From Stieleria sedimenti (lineage in GTDB: Bacteria; Planctomycetota; Planctomycetia; Pirellulales; Pirellulaceae), in assembly GCF_025060895.1 (NCBI RefSeq), contig NZ_JANZKV010000026.1, forward strand, positions 1-46,782: 46,782 nt of DNA, in the 5' to 3' direction. This document shows, piece after piece, positions 8,099 through 17,467 of the stretch. The stretch's first letter is position 1; each line of letters starts with the position of its first letter. Under the pieces are notes generated by a model. The model worked only from the letters and a program-made list of their open reading frames with translations. It was not told the DNA's origin and did not search any database. The translations under genes were made by a program, and so were the position numbers.

Positions 8099-8171
8099 GA
8101 AGTGGGGTAAGCATCTTGCTCGCCTGCCTGTCGAACAACGAAGAACACAAGCTGGAAGCTTACGCCACTTC
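8099..8171. repeat. 14-bp inverted repeat upstream of the exopolysaccharide locus
   Basis: GAAGTGGGGTAAGC (8099-8112) and GCTTACGCCACTTC (8158-8171) are reverse complements with one mismatch, separated by 45 bases. The inner flanks are also partly complementary (GCATCTTGCT against AGCTGGAAGC), so the hairpin could be longer. It ends 103 bases before the BY-kinase ATG. It looks like a dispersed intergenic repeat or a 5'-UTR structure. Confidence 0.7.
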
Positions 8172-8273
8172 GGCAAATCATCGATGAACACGCACCAAAG
8201 CCCCTCGAAGCCCCACGCTCGCGTTTGACCCCCTGCTCATTTCAAACGCCGTCTCTCCCTCCCCACTGAAACC

Positions 8274-10700
8274 ATGAAACGTTACCAAGACGAAGCTCTG
8301 GAGTCCGACGACGGCCAAGAGCTGAATATCGATCTGCTCGGCATCGTCCGCCGCCGTTTCCATCTGATCATGTTGGGCATTCTGGTCGGGGCGACATGTG
8401 CCACGATTTACTTTGTCAAGCAGAAGCCGGTTTACGAGTCGAATTTGGCCGTTTTGGTCGGTCAGCTTTCCAGCGAGATGACAAGCACCGGAGTTCGTGA
8501 CTCCTCCGACGGCAGTGCATCCTTGCAAGACGAGGTCCTTTCGACACAGCTTGAAGTCTTTCGCAGCCCCAAGATTTTGCGACAAACGATTCAACGCCAT
8601 CATCTAAATCGCAGCTTGGAGCAGTTGCAGGACGGCCTAGCAATGGGCAAGGGTGGTCATGGAGCGGGGGAGCCTGCGAGCCTTTTGAAGGCGACCTACA
8701 GGGATTCTGATGCCGAAGCCGCCGCAGAAATTTTGAGAGCAATTTTTGACACCTATCAGGTGTACATCAACAACCAATCACAGAGCGTCGGCACCGAAGC
8801 TGCGAGTCTCATCGCGAAGGCACTGTTGCAAAACGAACAGACGCTTCGGGATGCGGATAAGCAATACAGCGATTTCGTCGCATCAGTCCCTGCCTTGACG
8901 AACTTAAGCGGCGATGGCGTCGGAGGGTTAGAAGACATCCATCGGACACGATTGGATGCGATCGAACGCGAACTTGCGACCGTGCGAACCGCGATCGCGA
9001 CGGCGAATTCGCGACGGCTTGGCATCATCGACGCGGTCAAAGGCCGCAAGCCTGATGAGCTGACTGATGCGGAGTTGATGACGCTTTTGACGAAGGAAGA
9101 CATTTCGCGGCTGCAGTCGCTGATCAGCATCGAGGAGCAACGAAAGTCCGCAGACAACGAATTGGAAATGGCTCGTCTGATTGCCAACGCATCCAGTCAG
9201 ACCAAAACGCAACGGCTGATGGATCTGACCAGCAGACGGCGTGTCATGCGGAGCACCTATGGAGAGCGGCATCCAAGCGTTGCGGCGCTTGACGCGGAAA
9301 TCATCAGCGTCCAGAAATTCGAGGGCCAAAACGAAACCGGCTCGTCGAAAACTGACATAGTCGAATTTGATGTTCCACCAGCAGAGATTCTGAGAACTCA
9401 CTATGCGGTACTCAAGAGCGACATCAACGCGTTCTCCAAGCGGGAGCAAGAATTGCTCGCACTCTCTGAGCAGGAATCAAAGTTGGCCAAGCAGGTTGAG
9501 GTTAGTTTCTTGAAGGGAGCGACGCTCAAAGCGAATCTAGATCGCGCTCAGCGCCGCTACGATGAGGTTTTCAAACGTCTTCAGGAACTCAATTTGACAA
9601 ACGATTATGCCGGGTTTTCGACGGATTTGCTGGTGGAGCCAGAGCCGGCAAGCCGGCCCGTTTGGCCCGCCAAATCAAAGATCGCGTTGATCGGATTATT
9701 CGGGGGTGTGATGCTCGGGTTCGGTTTCGCGTTGATCGCCGAAAGAACGGACCAGACATTCAGAGACCCGGGGGAGGTCGAGGGAGTGATCGGGTCTCCG
9801 ATCCTTGCCCATCTGCCCATGTTTCGCTTGTCAGAGCTCAGCAAGACGGCGATTGCAGGTTCGGCAATCGCTCCGCAGGTCACAGCATTCCATACGCCTC
9901 GGGCCATCGATTCGGAGACGTTGCGCGTCGTCCGAACGGCCATTTCCTGCTTGGCGAAAACGCATAAGAAACAGGTCTTTTTGGTGACCAGCCCCAGTCC
10001 TTTGGACGGGAAGTCGACCGTCATCTCCAACATCGCGGTCTCCATGGCGCAGGCTGGTAAACGAGTCCTTGTCGTCGACGGCGACATGCGGCGGCCGATG
10101 ATGGCCGAAACGTTTGGCATCGAACGTGCGCCGGGCCTTTCGGACTATCTGGCTGGCGTCGTCCGCTTTTCGGAGTGTCTTCACAACTGCGAGCAACTCA
10201 ATTTGACGCTCTGTCCCGCCGGTTCGTGGACTTCTGTTCCTTCGGAACTTCTCGAGTCGGAGCAATTCGCAAAGTTCATCAAGCAAGCCCGTGACTCGTT
10301 TGACTTGGTGTTGATTGATTCTCCGCCGTTGCTTGCCGTCACTGACCCGGCAATCATCTCGCTTCATGTCGATAGTTGTCTGCTGGCGGTCCGGATTGTC
10401 AAGAACAATCGTACCCTGGTCGAACGAGCGGCAGAAATCCTTCATGACCAGCACGTGTCGATCGACGGTGTCATCGTCAATGGCCGTCACTCCCGCCGTT
10501 GTGGCTATGGGTACACCAGCTACAACTACTATCGAAAAGACCAGTTCGGATGTGTCGACGACTATCGACGGTATTACAAATCGAGTGAAGATGATTCTCT
10601 TCCGACCAATGGACGGTTGCGACGACGTGCCAATGGCGAATCCGCTAAGCGAAACGGACAAAGCGCCGGTGATGATCGTCTAATCACAGGGAAGCGATGA
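8274..10700 (+). CDS. Wzz-type chain-length/BY-kinase fusion protein
   Basis: This inner-membrane protein of 808 residues combines a Wzz polysaccharide copolymerase with a bacterial tyrosine autokinase, the one-chain Wzc-like form. An N-terminal membrane helix lies near residues 33-55. A long periplasmic coiled coil follows. A Pro-rich segment (EPEPASRPVWP) precedes the second helix (IALIGLFGGVMLGFGFAL, about 465-485). The cytoplasmic kinase has Walker A with GKST (579-582), Walker A' VVDGDMRRP (D602, D604) and Walker B LIDSPP (D682). The tail holds eight tyrosines between 745 and 768, the usual autophosphorylation cluster. It is the first gene of the exopolysaccharide locus and should control chain length and export of the polymer made by the genes downstream. 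Confidence 0.95.
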   Translation: MKRYQDEALESDDGQELNIDLLGIVRRRFHLIMLGILVGATCATIYFVKQKPVYESNLAVLVGQLSSEMTSTGVRDSSDGSASLQDEVLSTQLEVFRSPKILRQTIQRHHLNRSLEQLQDGLAMGKGGHGAGEPASLLKATYRDSDAEAAAEILRAIFDTYQVYINNQSQSVGTEAASLIAKALLQNEQTLRDADKQYSDFVASVPALTNLSGDGVGGLEDIHRTRLDAIERELATVRTAIATANSRRLGIIDAVKGRKPDELTDAELMTLLTKEDISRLQSLISIEEQRKSADNELEMARLIANASSQTKTQRLMDLTSRRRVMRSTYGERHPSVAALDAEIISVQKFEGQNETGSSKTDIVEFDVPPAEILRTHYAVLKSDINAFSKREQELLALSEQESKLAKQVEVSFLKGATLKANLDRAQRRYDEVFKRLQELNLTNDYAGFSTDLLVEPEPASRPVWPAKSKIALIGLFGGVMLGFGFALIAERTDQTFRDPGEVEGVIGSPILAHLPMFRLSELSKTAIAGSAIAPQVTAFHTPRAIDSETLRVVRTAISCLAKTHKKQVFLVTSPSPLDGKSTVISNIAVSMAQAGKRVLVVDGDMRRPMMAETFGIERAPGLSDYLAGVVRFSECLHNCEQLNLTLCPAGSWTSVPSELLESEQFAKFIKQARDSFDLVLIDSPPLLAVTDPAIISLHVDSCLLAVRIVKNNRTLVERAAEILHDQHVSIDGVIVNGRHSRRCGYGYTSYNYYRKDQFGCVDDYRRYYKSSEDDSLPTNGRLRRRANGESAKRNGQSAGDDRLITGKR

Positions 10701-10769
10701 AGCGTTGTTCCGTTCTCACTCTGCAGTTGTCGTTCGAGTTAATTTCGGTCATGGACGTGTAGGAAATCG

Positions 10770-12455
10770 ATGAGCACAACATTTAAGAAGCCGTTGAAAA
10801 ACCAGCCCGTGGTCGCCGGTGGAACCGCCGCGCAGCGGACCGCGTCGAGCCGCGGAATCGAAGCCTCGTCGCTGCAGAAGCTCGGCACGCCGACGGCGTT
10901 GGCATTGGGCCGAAAGCAGGCGTGGCATGACCTGCGTTCGACCCTACCGCTGTTGATCTCCGACATCCTTGCCAGCAGCGTCGCGGTGACGGCGGCGACG
11001 CTGGTTCACCGCTGGAATGGCGGAACGCCGCATCCGGCATTTTGCTTCAGCGTGGTGCTGCTCGTCGTCTTGATGCATCGGATCCACGGTTTGTATCCCG
11101 CTTGCGGTGCAAGTTACGCGCAAGAGTTTCGCGGCATCATGCAGACCAGTATCGTTGTGACGGTGGGTGTCGCATTCGGGCTGTTAATGAGTTCCAACCT
11201 CGCCGCATTCCCTTGGCTCTGCTGGGTGACCCTATCGATCACGTTATTCTTCAGCCTGGCCGCGGTGCGTCCGGTGGCCAGGCTATTTCTCAGCAAATTC
11301 GACTGGTGGACTCAGCCGGTCGTGATCGTCGGCAATGGTGCTGCGAGTAGGCAGCTGTTTGAGCGTCTTGATCGATCGCGGCATGAAGGGTTGCGACCGG
11401 CGGGGATCATTTTTGACCCCACGCGACATTGGGACGGTTTCCCGGCGACGAATGCACCCGAGCAGAAAACAGCGGAGCCCCAAATCCGCGAACAAGCCGA
11501 CGGTCAGGTCTTTCGAGTCGATTCGCCCGAGGGACTGCGACGATCCAATGGTAGCCCGAGCGGCAACGGCGGACCGGTGCGTCGCTCGGAGAGTTGCTGG
11601 TTGGGACCGACGACGGAGTTGGAATCCATCCTCAATGGGACCGGCGCGTGCCGACTCGCCCTGGCCGAACAGGACGCCGGTCAATGGCAGGACTTTCACG
11701 CGTTTCACGGGATTCCGCATGTGATGCTGCCGATGGATTTTTCCTACCATCCGACCGAATCGGTTCGGCTTGCGGAGCGGGGATCGGGAATTGAGCTTCA
11801 CTGTTACACAGCACTGACCAGCCCCCATGCCCAGTTGGCCAAACGGGTGATCGACCTTGCCCTGGTGCTGTTGACCCTACCGTTATGGCTGCCGCTGATG
11901 ATCGCGATCTCGGTCGCCATCAAGATCTTTGACCCGGGCCCGGTGTTCTACTATCAGGACCGTGTCGGCAGGTATCGCAGTCCATTTCGGGCGATCAAGT
12001 TTCGCAGCATGGTTTGTGACGCGGATCGCCGGCTGAGCGAGTATCTGAAGCAAAACCCACTGATGATGAAGGAATGGAAGCGAACCCACAAACTGCAGAA
12101 AGATCCACGGGTGACGAAGATCGGCGAATTCCTGAGGAAGACCAGTCTGGACGAGTTGCCGCAACTGTTCAACGTGCTGATCGGAGAGATGAGTTTGGTC
12201 GGGCCGCGTCCGATCATCGACAGCGGCGACTACGACCGTGAATACATCCAAGAGTATCCGGAAGTCTTTGAGCTGTACCAAATGGTGCGGCCCGGAATCA
12301 CGGGGCTGTGGCAAGTTTCGGGCAGAAACTCCACGACCTACACGCAGCGCGTCTTCATGGACCGCTTCTACCTGCATAACTGGTCAATCGGCCTGGACAT
12401 CTTCATCCTCTGGCGGACCGTCAAAACCGCCTTGCTGCGAGAAGGAGCGTGTTGA
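10770..12455 (+). CDS. Polyprenyl-phosphate glycosyl-1-phosphate transferase (WbaP/WcaJ type)
   Basis: This membrane enzyme of 561 residues should start the repeat unit by moving a sugar-1-phosphate from a UDP-sugar onto undecaprenyl phosphate. Residues about 65-175 hold four membrane helices. The middle is a degenerate Rossmann-like part with a long insert. The C-terminal catalytic domain (about 350-561) starts with the re-entrant helix AKRVIDLALVLLTLPLWLPL, then FDPGPVFYYQDRVG, the RAIKFRSM motif, LRKTSLDELPQLFNVLIGEM, SLVGPRP and RPGITGLWQVSGR. The final segment resembles WbaP (galactose-1-phosphate) more than a PglC-only enzyme, but substrate choice cannot be read reliably. It follows the BY-kinase by 69 bases and probably shares its transcript. 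Confidence 0.95.
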   Translation: MSTTFKKPLKNQPVVAGGTAAQRTASSRGIEASSLQKLGTPTALALGRKQAWHDLRSTLPLLISDILASSVAVTAATLVHRWNGGTPHPAFCFSVVLLVVLMHRIHGLYPACGASYAQEFRGIMQTSIVVTVGVAFGLLMSSNLAAFPWLCWVTLSITLFFSLAAVRPVARLFLSKFDWWTQPVVIVGNGAASRQLFERLDRSRHEGLRPAGIIFDPTRHWDGFPATNAPEQKTAEPQIREQADGQVFRVDSPEGLRRSNGSPSGNGGPVRRSESCWLGPTTELESILNGTGACRLALAEQDAGQWQDFHAFHGIPHVMLPMDFSYHPTESVRLAERGSGIELHCYTALTSPHAQLAKRVIDLALVLLTLPLWLPLMIAISVAIKIFDPGPVFYYQDRVGRYRSPFRAIKFRSMVCDADRRLSEYLKQNPLMMKEWKRTHKLQKDPRVTKIGEFLRKTSLDELPQLFNVLIGEMSLVGPRPIIDSGDYDREYIQEYPEVFELYQMVRPGITGLWQVSGRNSTTYTQRVFMDRFYLHNWSIGLDIFILWRTVKTALLREGAC

Positions 12456-12623
12456 CAAGGAGACAAGGAAATTATGGGGAAGTGGAGGAAAGAAGAGGAG
12501 CGTCTGTAGGCGGACGCGCTCATGTTGCGTCTCTCCTTCTCCCTGTCTCCCCCACTCTCTCCTTCTGAAGGCTGCCAACTTTCGTTCCCTTTCTTCCAGC
12601 TAACTGCTAACTCACTCTGCCCC
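12456..12623. other. Purine-rich then pyrimidine-rich intergenic segment before gmd
   Basis: From about 12458 to 12500 the plus strand is nearly all purine. From about 12528 to 12600 it is nearly all pyrimidine. Between them GAGCGTC (12498-12504) can pair with GACGCGCTC (12513-12521) with a bulge, so the whole stretch could form a long imperfect hairpin. It could act as a transcript boundary between the initiating transferase and gmd. No promoter was recognised. Confidence 0.4.
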
Positions 12624-13742
12624 ATGAAAAAAGCACTCATCACCGGAATCACCGGCCAAGACGGATCCTATCTGGCGGAGTTCTTGCTGGAGAAAGGCTA
12701 CGAGGTCCACGGCATCAAGCGTCGAGCGTCCTCGTTCAACACCGACCGGATCGACCACATCTATCAGTCGCCGCACGAGGAACAACCGCAGTTCAAGTTG
12801 CATTACGGCGACCTGACCGATACGTCCAACTTGACGCGGATCATCAACGCGGTGCAGCCCGACGAAGTTTACAACTTGGGAGCCCAGTCACACGTTGCGG
12901 TTTCGTTCGAGTCACCCGAGTACACGGCCGACGTGGACGCGATCGGAACGCTCCGACTGCTCGAAGCGATTCGATTCTTGGGATTCGAAAAGAAGACGCG
13001 GTTCTATCAAGCCTCCACGTCAGAACTGTTCGGCTTGGTTCAAGAGATCCCACAAAAAGAGTCCACGCCGTTTTATCCGCGTTCGCCCTATGCGGCGGCG
13101 AAGATGTATGCCTACTGGATCACGGTCAACTACCGCGAGTCGTATGGAATGTATGCCTGCAACGGGATCCTATTCAATCACGAATCACCGCGGCGGGGCG
13201 AGACCTTCGTCACCCGCAAGATCACGCGAGGGATCTCCAACATCGCGCAGGGCCTGGAAGAATGCCTGTACCTGGGCAACATGGCCGCGTTGCGAGATTG
13301 GGGGCACGCCAAGGACTACGTGCGGATGCAGTGGATGATGTTGCAGCAGGAACAAGCCGATGATTTCGTGATCGCGACGGGAAAACAGATCAGCGTCCGA
13401 GAGTTTGTCAAGATGTCGGCCCACGAAGCCGGCTTGGCAATCGAATTCACGGGTGAAGGCGTCAACGAGATCGCAACGGTCACGCAAGTCACCGACAGCG
13501 AGAAAGCTCCCTTGGTGAACCCCGGCGACGTGATCGTCCGGGTCGACCCTCGCTACTTCCGCCCGGCCGAGGTGGAGACGTTGCTCGGCGACCCCACCAA
13601 AGCCAAAGAAAAGCTGGGCTGGGAATGCGAGATCAGCGTCGAAGAAATGTGCGCCGAAATGGTCGCCAACGACCTCGAAAACGCCCGCAAACACGCCCTA
13701 CTCAAACTCCACGGCCACAACGTCAATGTGGCGATTGAGTAG
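12624..13742 (+). CDS. gmd: GDP-mannose 4,6-dehydratase
   Basis: Converts GDP-D-mannose to GDP-4-keto-6-deoxy-D-mannose, the precursor of GDP-fucose, GDP-rhamnose and GDP-perosamine-type sugars. The protein has 372 residues, the normal family length. It starts [17 protein letters not shown], with the NADP-binding GxxGxxG at 8-14. The catalytic residues fall at the same numbers as in E. coli Gmd: T132 and E134 in STSELFG, Y156 and K160 in SPYAAAK. The frame is open further upstream (to 12522), but that extension is low-complexity pyrimidine-rich sequence, so the ATG at 12624 is preferred. No reductase or epimerase that would finish the sugar is recognisable nearby. Confidence 0.97.
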   Translation: MKKALITGITGQDGSYLAEFLLEKGYEVHGIKRRASSFNTDRIDHIYQSPHEEQPQFKLHYGDLTDTSNLTRIINAVQPDEVYNLGAQSHVAVSFESPEYTADVDAIGTLRLLEAIRFLGFEKKTRFYQASTSELFGLVQEIPQKESTPFYPRSPYAAAKMYAYWITVNYRESYGMYACNGILFNHESPRRGETFVTRKITRGISNIAQGLEECLYLGNMAALRDWGHAKDYVRMQWMMLQQEQADDFVIATGKQISVREFVKMSAHEAGLAIEFTGEGVNEIATVTQVTDSEKAPLVNPGDVIVRVDPRYFRPAEVETLLGDPTKAKEKLGWECEISVEEMCAEMVANDLENARKHALLKLHGHNVNVAIE

Positions 13743-13847
13743 CCGTGCCATCGCGCCGTCGCGAAGATCGCCCGTGCGTGGAATCGACCAAACCAAAACT
13801 GTCTCGGTGACACGATTGAAATCTTCGTTCACGTTTCCGACATCACG

Positions 13848-14921
13848 ATGACAATGCAGGAACCTCGCACGCCAACCGCCATGATCACCGGCATCACCGG
13901 TCAAGACGGTTCGTACCTTTCTGAGCTGTTGCTTGACAAGGGATACACCGTTCACGGGTTAGTGCGTCGCAACAGCTCGACGTCACGAAAACGATTGGAA
14001 GATTTGTTCCACGACAAGACGATCTACGACAAACGGCTTTTCCTGCACTATGCCGACCTCGACGACACAACAACGATTCGCCGAATCTTGATCAACACTT
14101 TACCCGACGAAATCTATCATTTGGCCGGTCAAAGTCACGTCGGTGCCAGCTTCGAAATTCCCGAGTCCACCTGTGAATTTACCGCAATGGGAACACTGAG
14201 ACTCCTGGAAATTATCCGCGACTTGCCGAACCGGCCGAAATTCTTGCATGCCAGCAGCAGCGAAATTTTTGGGCGTCCTGATCGATCGCCCCAAAATGAA
14301 GAAACCCCAATGCGACCGGTTTCGCCCTATGGAGTTGCTAAGACCTTCGCCACGCAAATGACGAAACTCTATTGCGAGTCCTTCGGCTTCTTCGCCTGTA
14401 ACGCGATCTGCTACAACCACGAGTCACCTCGCCGAGGCGAGTCGTTTGTGACCCGAAAGATCACGAGGGCCGCCGCCGCAATCTCGTTGGGCCGGCAAGA
14501 TCATCTTTTGATGGGCAGCCTGGATGCCAGACGTGACTGGGGCTATGCCCCCGAATACGTCGAGGGGATGTGGCGAATGCTGCAGCATGATCAGCCGGGC
14601 GACTACATTTTGGCGACGGGAGTCGAACACAGTGTGGAGGATTTTTTACGAGAGGCGTTTGCCGTCGTCGGGCTCCGATGGAAGAACCACTATCAGGTCG
14701 ACGCCAGGTACCTGAGGCCGGCTGAAGTCTGCGAGCTCCGCGGGGATCCTTCGAAAGCAAGCGAGGTGTTGGGCTGGAAGTCGCAGACCAACTTCAACGA
14801 AATCGTAGCGCGGATGGTGCGATCCGATCTCGATTTGCTTGCGTCACAGGAAAGACATTCCGGCTCGTCTCGTGTGTCATCAGAAATGGACCCCACGCAG
14901 TCGAGGCGAGTCACGTCATGA
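13848..14921 (+). CDS. GDP-mannose 4,6-dehydratase paralogue
   Basis: This 357-residue short-chain dehydrogenase/reductase clearly resembles the preceding Gmd: [41 protein letters not shown] and the YLRPAEVCELRGDPSKA end are shared. The active-site set is S137, E139, Y161 and K165, with Ser for Thr. It is about 15 residues shorter, mainly lost in the loop before the RPAEV motif. It could be a second dehydratase, or could act on the 4-keto product, for example as an RMD-like reductase (RMD is a related SDR); the close similarity favours dehydratase. ATG at 13848 is used; ATG at 13854 is equally possible. It overlaps the flippase gene by ATGA. Confidence 0.9.
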   Translation: MTMQEPRTPTAMITGITGQDGSYLSELLLDKGYTVHGLVRRNSSTSRKRLEDLFHDKTIYDKRLFLHYADLDDTTTIRRILINTLPDEIYHLAGQSHVGASFEIPESTCEFTAMGTLRLLEIIRDLPNRPKFLHASSSEIFGRPDRSPQNEETPMRPVSPYGVAKTFATQMTKLYCESFGFFACNAICYNHESPRRGESFVTRKITRAAAAISLGRQDHLLMGSLDARRDWGYAPEYVEGMWRMLQHDQPGDYILATGVEHSVEDFLREAFAVVGLRWKNHYQVDARYLRPAEVCELRGDPSKASEVLGWKSQTNFNEIVARMVRSDLDLLASQERHSGSSRVSSEMDPTQSRRVTS

Positions 14922-16201
14922 CCGCGAGTGTTTCGGTTGATCGGTTTGTGCGTGTTCGACACTGGTCTCGTCTATTTGCGATCACCGGATTCAGCCAAGC
15001 AGCGATTCAGGCGATCGGATTTGCAAGTGGAATTCTGATCATTCGATGGTTGCCGACCCATGAGTACGCACTCTACACCTTGGCCAATACGATGCTCGGC
15101 GCGATGGCGATTCTGGCCGATGGCGGTATCGCGAGCGGGGTGATGTCGCAAGGTGGTCGAGTTTGGCAAGACCGGACAAAACTCGGCGCGGTCTTGTCGA
15201 CAGGCATGACGCTCCGACGGAGATTCGCGATATTTGGTCTCCTGTTCGCGATTCCCGTGTTCGTGGGTTTGCTGCGAAAGCACAACGCGCCGTGGGCGAT
15301 GACGATCGTGTTGGTGGTATCGCTCATGCCCGCATTTTTGTCCGCCCTCTCGAGCAGGTTGCTTGAGATCATTCCCAAGCTTCACCAAGATGTCGCCGGA
15401 TTGCAGCTGATTCAAGTGAAGGCGGCGTTGAGCCGGTTGCTGCTCACTGCAATTTCACTGTTCGGCCTGCCATTTGCTGCTCTCGCGATCCTCTCCGCGG
15501 GGACTTCCCAGGTCTATGGCAATACGCTGCTGCGACGGAAATGTGATGAATACGTTGATCGTGACCAAGGCGAAGATGAACAAATCCGCGCCGAAATCGT
15601 GAAGGTCGTCAAGCGGGTATTTCCGGCCGCTGTTTACTACACGTTGTCCTGTCAGGTGATCATCTGGTTGCTTTCGGTGTTTGGGACCACCGAGGCGGTT
15701 GCCGAGGTCGGAGCACTGAGTCGGTTGGTGATGGTACTTTCAGTTTTTAACATGGCGTTTGGCATCACGCTCGTCCCCCGATTTGCACGCTCGACAAACA
15801 ACGGCGCACAGTTGCGACGAAATTTTGTCGCAATGCAGGGCGCTCTATTTGGCCTGGCGACGCTGATTGTCGTTTTCGTGTGGATGTTTCCGGCCCAGAC
15901 ACTGTATTTGCTAGGCGACAACTACGCCGACCTTCACGACGAAGTGATCCTGATGGCGATCGGCGGTGTGTTGAGCATGATCAATCATGTCAACGTCGCG
16001 GCCAGCCATGCCAGGGCTTATCTACCGGCTTGGTATTTTTCGCCGATCATCGGGTCAATCTCACTACTCTTGTTTGCGTGCTCGTTTGATGTCGGAACGA
16101 CCAGTGGAATTTTGAAAATGAATGCGTCGATTTGGGCAACCACGTGTCTGTGCTCGATCGGCGTCTTCCTGTTCTACAACCGCCGCGCCGCCAGTGAGTA
16201 G
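14918..16201 (+). CDS. Wzx-type polysaccharide flippase
   Basis: This 427-residue polytopic membrane protein has about twelve hydrophobic helices and belongs with the MATE-like Wzx/RfbX family. It would flip the lipid-linked repeat unit to the periplasmic face. Its early helices (FSQAAIQAIGFASGILIIRW) and the TNN..RRNFVAMQGALF segment are typical of this family, which is otherwise poorly conserved. Its ATG overlaps the stop of the gmd paralogue (ATGA), so it is probably translationally coupled. Its TAG stop lies in an 11-bp tandem duplication. Its position among glycosyltransferases supports the role. Confidence 0.85.
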   Translation: MTASVSVDRFVRVRHWSRLFAITGFSQAAIQAIGFASGILIIRWLPTHEYALYTLANTMLGAMAILADGGIASGVMSQGGRVWQDRTKLGAVLSTGMTLRRRFAIFGLLFAIPVFVGLLRKHNAPWAMTIVLVVSLMPAFLSALSSRLLEIIPKLHQDVAGLQLIQVKAALSRLLLTAISLFGLPFAALAILSAGTSQVYGNTLLRRKCDEYVDRDQGEDEQIRAEIVKVVKRVFPAAVYYTLSCQVIIWLLSVFGTTEAVAEVGALSRLVMVLSVFNMAFGITLVPRFARSTNNGAQLRRNFVAMQGALFGLATLIVVFVWMFPAQTLYLLGDNYADLHDEVILMAIGGVLSMINHVNVAASHARAYLPAWYFSPIIGSISLLLFACSFDVGTTSGILKMNASIWATTCLCSIGVFLFYNRRAASE

Positions 16202-16217
16202 CCAGTGAGTAGCCAGT
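16191..16217. repeat. 11-bp tandem duplication over a stop codon
   Basis: CCAGTGAGTAG occurs at 16191-16201 and 16202-16212, followed by a partial third copy (CCAGT). The first copy supplies the TAG stop of the flippase gene at 16199-16201; the second repeats the TAG in another frame. Confidence 0.9.
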
Positions 16218-16241
16218 CTGTCTTTCAGAGGTCTTTTCATT

Positions 16242-17357
16242 TTGTCTAAGAAAATAGCACTTGTCGCCGCGACGCAAGGTGATTTCGGCGGCATTGAAGC
16301 GTTTGTCATGACCGTTGCGGATTTCCTTGTCGATTCTCAAGGGTACGAGGTTCGAGTTGTCTTCAAGCGGGTCAAGGGTTGTCATCTCGACAAACTCAAA
16401 ACGAAGCTTGGCAGCAGATATAGATCTCCCGTCTACTTCGTGCAGCGCAATTCGAGAGAGCTGAGAGAACACATTCGCTGGGCTGACCTGCTGCATGTCC
16501 AGAATCTCTGCCCCGATGCGATCTTGCCGGCGTTTTTCCTTCGACGGCCAATTTTGGCGACGATCCACAACTATCAACGTCGCGAAATTTCTCCGCACCG
16601 AATCGTCTGGTCGGCTTGCAACGCGTTGGTGGGACGAAGGTTTTATAACTCGACGTTTGTCTGGAAGACTTGGGAACCGAGAGGGCCAAAGCCCAACAGT
16701 GAATGTGTGCCCACGGTCTGTTCCCTGTCCTCTCCGTTCGTTCCCATTGAAAGGCGTCGGGGATTCTTGTTTGTGGGACGATGGATCCCGAACAAGGGCC
16801 TCGATGACCTGATCGAAGCCTACGCCCGTGCGCGGCTGGACCGTGCCGCATGGCCATTGACGATCCTGGGGGACGGGCCGCTTCGTGGTCAAATCCTTGA
16901 CCGAGTATCGGTTCTGGGGTTGCAGTCGAGCGTGCGATCACCCGGATTTGTTGACGGCGCGGAGAAGGAACGGCAAATTGCATCGTGCAAATGGCTCGTC
17001 GCGGCGGCAAACACCAAAGAGGACATGGGCCTGACGCCGATCGAAGCTCGTGCGGCAAGAACCGGAGTGATCGTCAGCCGTGATGGCGGACTGCCCGAAT
17101 CGGGTGGACCGGCGGCACTGATCGTGCCGCCCGGAAACGTTCAGGAATTGGCAAACGTCTTGGAACAGGCCGCAGCGATGGGGGAGACAGAGTACGTTCG
17201 TCGTTGCGACCAGGGCTTCGACTCTCTCGCCGACTATCTCAAGCCAATGACACACTACACGCGCACTTATGAACGGCTCCTCTCTGTCCAACCGATGCGC
17301 CATGTTGTGGCCGTGTCGAGCGAGGGGGCAAGCCCGCGTCTCGACAAGATCGACTGA
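16242..17357 (+). CDS. Glycosyltransferase, family 4 type
   Basis: This cytoplasmic or membrane-associated sugar transferase has 371 residues in the GT-B fold. The N-terminal domain begins KKIALVAATQGDFGGIEAFV with the glycine-rich acceptor loop. The C-terminal half has FVGRWIPNKGLDDLIEAY (the nucleotide-sugar domain entry) and the retaining EX7E motif as EDMGLTPIE. The start is TTG at 16242, with an AGAGG about 11 bases upstream; no ATG fits the N-terminus better. It should add one sugar of the repeat unit; donor and linkage are unknown. Confidence 0.88.
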   Translation: MSKKIALVAATQGDFGGIEAFVMTVADFLVDSQGYEVRVVFKRVKGCHLDKLKTKLGSRYRSPVYFVQRNSRELREHIRWADLLHVQNLCPDAILPAFFLRRPILATIHNYQRREISPHRIVWSACNALVGRRFYNSTFVWKTWEPRGPKPNSECVPTVCSLSSPFVPIERRRGFLFVGRWIPNKGLDDLIEAYARARLDRAAWPLTILGDGPLRGQILDRVSVLGLQSSVRSPGFVDGAEKERQIASCKWLVAAANTKEDMGLTPIEARAARTGVIVSRDGGLPESGGPAALIVPPGNVQELANVLEQAAAMGETEYVRRCDQGFDSLADYLKPMTHYTRTYERLLSVQPMRHVVAVSSEGASPRLDKID

Positions 17358-17467
17358 TGCGTTTCAATGAAACTCTTTGAACCGTCCAAGCCGGCATCGG
17401 ATCATGCACGTCGCCCTCGGGTAGCGCCGTCGTATCATTTGACTCAAGACGCCACTGCGAGCTAGCT

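Larger units (their letters stand above)
7026..8273. other. 1.25-kb region without a convincing gene
   Basis: The region lies between dnaX and the exopolysaccharide locus. Open frames are short, lack recognisable motifs and occur on both strands. Visible structures are a small inverted repeat (GACCTCG 7324-7330 with CGAGGTC 7344-7350), a possible promoter at 7456-7482, a 6-bp hairpin (CGCACC 7949-7954 with GGTGCG 7958-7963, then a short T-run) and a long inverted repeat at 8099-8171. It probably holds the regulatory region of the downstream locus and perhaps a decayed gene or an RNA. Confidence 0.5.
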
